From positions 3,596,001-3,660,000 of the forward strand of contig NC_044019.1 of NCBI RefSeq assembly GCF_900496995.4: DNA of 64,000 nt, in the 5' to 3' direction. Position 1 is the stretch's first letter, and the number at the start of each line of letters is the position of its first letter. The notes beneath the pieces were generated by a model. That model made no database searches. It saw only the letters and a program-made list of their open reading frames with translations, and was not told the origin of the DNA. Of this stretch, positions 61,130 through 64,000 are shown one piece after another. Made by a program: the position numbers and the translations under genes. This DNA comes from Aquila chrysaetos chrysaetos (Eukaryota; Chordata; Aves; Accipitriformes; Accipitridae).

Positions 61130-61195
61130 ACTGAGGCACAGAGAAAACTAGTGACTTCCCCGTAGAAGTTTAGAGGCGCAAGCCCAAGGCTTGGC
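61111..61195 (+). repeat. MIR/CORE-SINE-like relic
   Basis: ACTGAGGCACAGAGAAAACT, AGTGACTTCCCCGTAG and AGGCGCAAGCCCAAGG follow the MIR consensus order (actgaggcacagagaggttaagtgacttgcccaagg). In intergenic DNA upstream of IFNLR1. Confidence 0.55.
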
Positions 61196-64000
61196 AGTTG
61201 GAAAGTAATGTCTTTGACTTACAAAGCTACGTGCAGAGCTTCCTAGCGAAGGTGCAGTCTTCACCAGTGCAAGATTGCTTTTCTTGGCTTAATGTCTTTA
61301 TTTCTGGAGGTGGTGGAGCTGATGTAACTGTGGTGGCAAAAGTGTGCAGTATGGGCCTGTCTTCAGAGCTGGGCAAAGTAAAACCTGAGGGCACGAGAGG
61401 AATTTTTTCTTCAACATTTTTCGCCACCTGTTTGGAAAAGTGAATGAGCATGGCAGTGCCTGAAAAGAAAATACTCTTTAGCCCCTAACTAAACAAAAAA
61501 CATAATCTGAAATTGAAAGTGAGACTTCACCCAGTTCCAAAGTTTTCCCTGGAAACCACTTGTAGTTTTTGTGGAGAACATACTGTTCTTCAAGGAAACC
61601 TATGCTTAGGGGAGGGGCACAAAATTTTTGAACAACTCAAAAGTCACCGATTTTGGAAACTTCCTGCCCTGTACTGAGTTTCTCACACCAAGAGGACAAG
61701 TTTGGACCTGAGGTGCAGGGATCGCTCTACCTCAGACAACGTTTGCCTCTTTGGCAGTCCTTCTGCCCAATTCTCCCTTCTTTCTCCCTGGCTTATGTAG
61801 GTCTGTAGGACGAGTTGTGCAGTAAAGGCAGCATTCGTACCATCCAGGAACGTGGAGTGTGGAAACAGCCACCACCCCTGTGAGTGGCTGCAGCTGTGGC
61901 TTTGGCAGCAGGATGCAAGGCACATACTCAAGAGAGGAGATATATCAAAGTGACAGCCTGAGACCATAAACACCAAGGAGCTCTAGCAGCGAGCCTGATC
62001 CTGGCTTTAGTGAACTCGTTTGGTGAACTTGAACCTTCTTGCCTGTCCCTGGAAAATCTTTTTGTTGAAGGCTTAGCGCTGACCTGGAACTGGGGGCGCT
62101 TGATCTTCTGCAGCTCAGGAGGGGAAATATTTTCCTCTTCGTGCTTAGAAACTAGCCTGATGTACAGGCTGCTGAGTGTTTGGATTTGATGGAAATTATT
62201 TTGGAATGTTTAGGAAAGCAAATATGGGGAAACGATGGGATAAGCAAAGAACAAAATGCTATTGGGAATTAAGAGGTTAAAAAATCTGCAGAGCTGGGTG
62301 ATGCCAGATGGTAAAATAAAATGCAGCAGTGTCCTCTTGACCCAGACAGGCATCTGGGCAACCTGTCACCAGGAGGAAGAGAAGAGGATGGGTTTGATTT
62401 GTTTTTTAAGCTGAGTCTGAAAAGACTTAAAATGAAAAGCAAAAGCAAAAACAAAACAATAAAATGTTCCCCATCCAAGTGCTATGAATCACTTCATGTC
62501 CTTTATTTTCTCTTCTGGGGCAGGGTTTTTAAAGGAACTCAGGCCTTTGCCTGTACACAGCAACTGTAGCTGACACAGTTCCTGATTCAAGGGTCATGAT
62601 TTAAAGGGTGTATGCATTTAATAGTCTGCTCCTGTGTGGTAAGGAGAATACAGTAATCCTGTAAAAACACCTGGACCCTGTAGGTCAACCTTTGTGTTAA
62701 GGATTGTACCTGTGTCATAGTTTCATTAGACCATCGTACTCTGACAGGTATTAAGGGCAGTTAGACAAGGCCTTAGGAGCTGCCTAAGGACAGCATAGCG
62801 TTTCGCAGCTGTTTCAGACCTGCACAAGCAGCATGTAGTCACAGGTCAAAGGACTCTCCTCCCTTGTAACCTTCATCATTACCGTTAATATTGCAGTCAG
62901 GCAGACTGGATGCCACTGTGACGCTGATGGAGGAGGGCTGCACAGCTGCGTGGTTGTGCTGGCAGGATATGGGAGCTCAGACTGGATGGGCCAGTGCAAG
63001 TGTGGGGAAAATGGGGGACTTCACAGGCATCTCTGTCCCTTCCAGGTTTAGGTCCTCCGCTGGTTCAGGGAGAGCTGGTAAGATGCATGCCCGTACCCAG
63101 AAGGGACAACCTTCCCCTCATCTCTTCCCCTCTATCAGTGATTCAGTCCATCCTTCCTGTGCCATCCCTTGCTGCTTTTTCATTTAGCAAGTGCAAATCT
63201 GCAGAGATTTTTTTTTTTCCTCAGCAAAGAGAAGCCCCTAGTGAGCAAGTACACAAACCCTGCACTCATTTTCCTCACAGCAAATGAATGAGGAGAAGAA
63301 TCTCTTATGTCCATGTGTACAGGATGCCAAGAGGGCCTTGCTCCCTTTTGTAGCGATGGTTACTCATGCTGCAGCTCTGAGCTGACTTCATTTTTAACTT
63401 CCCTGTGACCTGCTTTTTGTGTGCAACTCTGTGGTGTGCAAACACAGTGCTGCTTTACTGAAATCCTCCTGTAGCAACCCTCCCTGGGCAGCTGGCTGCA
63501 TAACATTAAAGGCAGCAACTTGCCACTTGAGCAAAGGCAGCGATTCTGTCAGCTGGCAGTTCAGCTGATTCCCCAGATTCCACATGGACCGGTACAGGAA
63601 GGGAGCAAAGTATCGCCCCTGATTTTACTTGGTTGAGTTGGGCCTGCCAGCAAGCAGAATCCTTTTCTACCACAAATAAATTAAATTAGCAGTTAAACAG
63701 ATCTCACTTAAAGTCCAGACTACAACAAAGTAGGCATAGTTTGGATCCCAACCTGAAATCAGACGGACCTCTCCCTTCCATCTGTGCCTCCCTGAGCAGT
63801 GGGACAGACGTGTGGGATGGTACTGATTAGCCAATGAACTCAAGCCGATGGCCCATTTTACACTGCTTCTCTTGCTTTTCCTGAAACCTGTCCCTTCCCC
63901 TTTACAGTGCCTTTTTATTCATACTGAAAGCAGTTAGGGAGCTTGCCTGGACATGCAGTAACGGTGAAACTCCAGTGCACACAGAGTAAAACATGTGCTA

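Larger units (their letters stand above)
57265..64000. other. IFNLR1 upstream region, no coding exon found
   Basis: About 6.7 kb with several open frames of 130-160 codons on the plus strand, but none with splice signals, domain character or family resemblance. From human order, GRHL3 (opposite strand) should be the next gene to the right. I do not recognise its first exon here, so it probably starts beyond the window. MIR-like relics lie near 57828-57915 and 61111-61195. Confidence 0.5.

Overview
This window is vertebrate nuclear DNA, almost certainly from a bird. Coding sequence is split into many small exons with GT-AG introns, and interspersed repeats are sparse. The one well-preserved repeat is a 5'-truncated CR1 LINE with the avian type of 3' end (repeats of ATTCTRTG). 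The liver fatty-acid-binding protein resembles chicken liver basic FABP closely but not exactly, so the species is not chicken as I remember that sequence. All exon boundaries below were placed by hand from splice signals, reading-frame continuity and remembered family sequences. I ran no alignment.

Layout from left to right, all four genes on the minus strand: (1) 1-1700, no gene recognised. (2) 1776-4564, FABP10A, a complete four-exon liver bile-acid/fatty-acid-binding protein gene with a TATA-like box and a poly(A) signal. (3) 6951-33628, MYOM3 (myomesin-3), with 36 coding exons that join without a break into 1440 codons plus stop. They encode a head domain, two Ig domains, five FN3 domains and five Ig domains. 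(4) 33.6-41.0 kb, the MYOM3 5' flank and intergenic DNA, with an ancient CR1 relic. (5) 41111-48448, IL22RA1 (IL-22/IL-20/IL-24 receptor alpha-1), seven exons, 609 aa. (6) 48.4-52.9 kb, intergenic. (7) 52910-57264, IFNLR1 (interferon-lambda receptor 1), seven exons, 573 aa. (8) 57.3-64.0 kb, IFNLR1 upstream region with no coding exon found.

The order MYOM3-IL22RA1-IFNLR1 on one strand is the order I know from human 1p36.11, which supports the assignments independently of protein similarity. FABP10A at the 3' side of MYOM3 is a gene that placental mammals lack. The genes are not one pathway: FABP10A is a liver lipid carrier and MYOM3 a sarcomere M-band protein. IL22RA1 and IFNLR1 are paralogous class II cytokine receptor chains, both of which use IL10RB as partner and act in epithelia.

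I found no prokaryote-like system, no retrovirus-like element and no evidence of a wholly new gene. The points most worth a second look are the cysteine pair in FABP10A, the 18-base G-run upstream of a MYOM3 exon, the unstable-looking acidic/serine codon repeats in IFNLR1, the three STAT3-type tyrosine motifs in IL22RA1, and a scatter of MIR/CORE-SINE-like relics around the two receptor genes.
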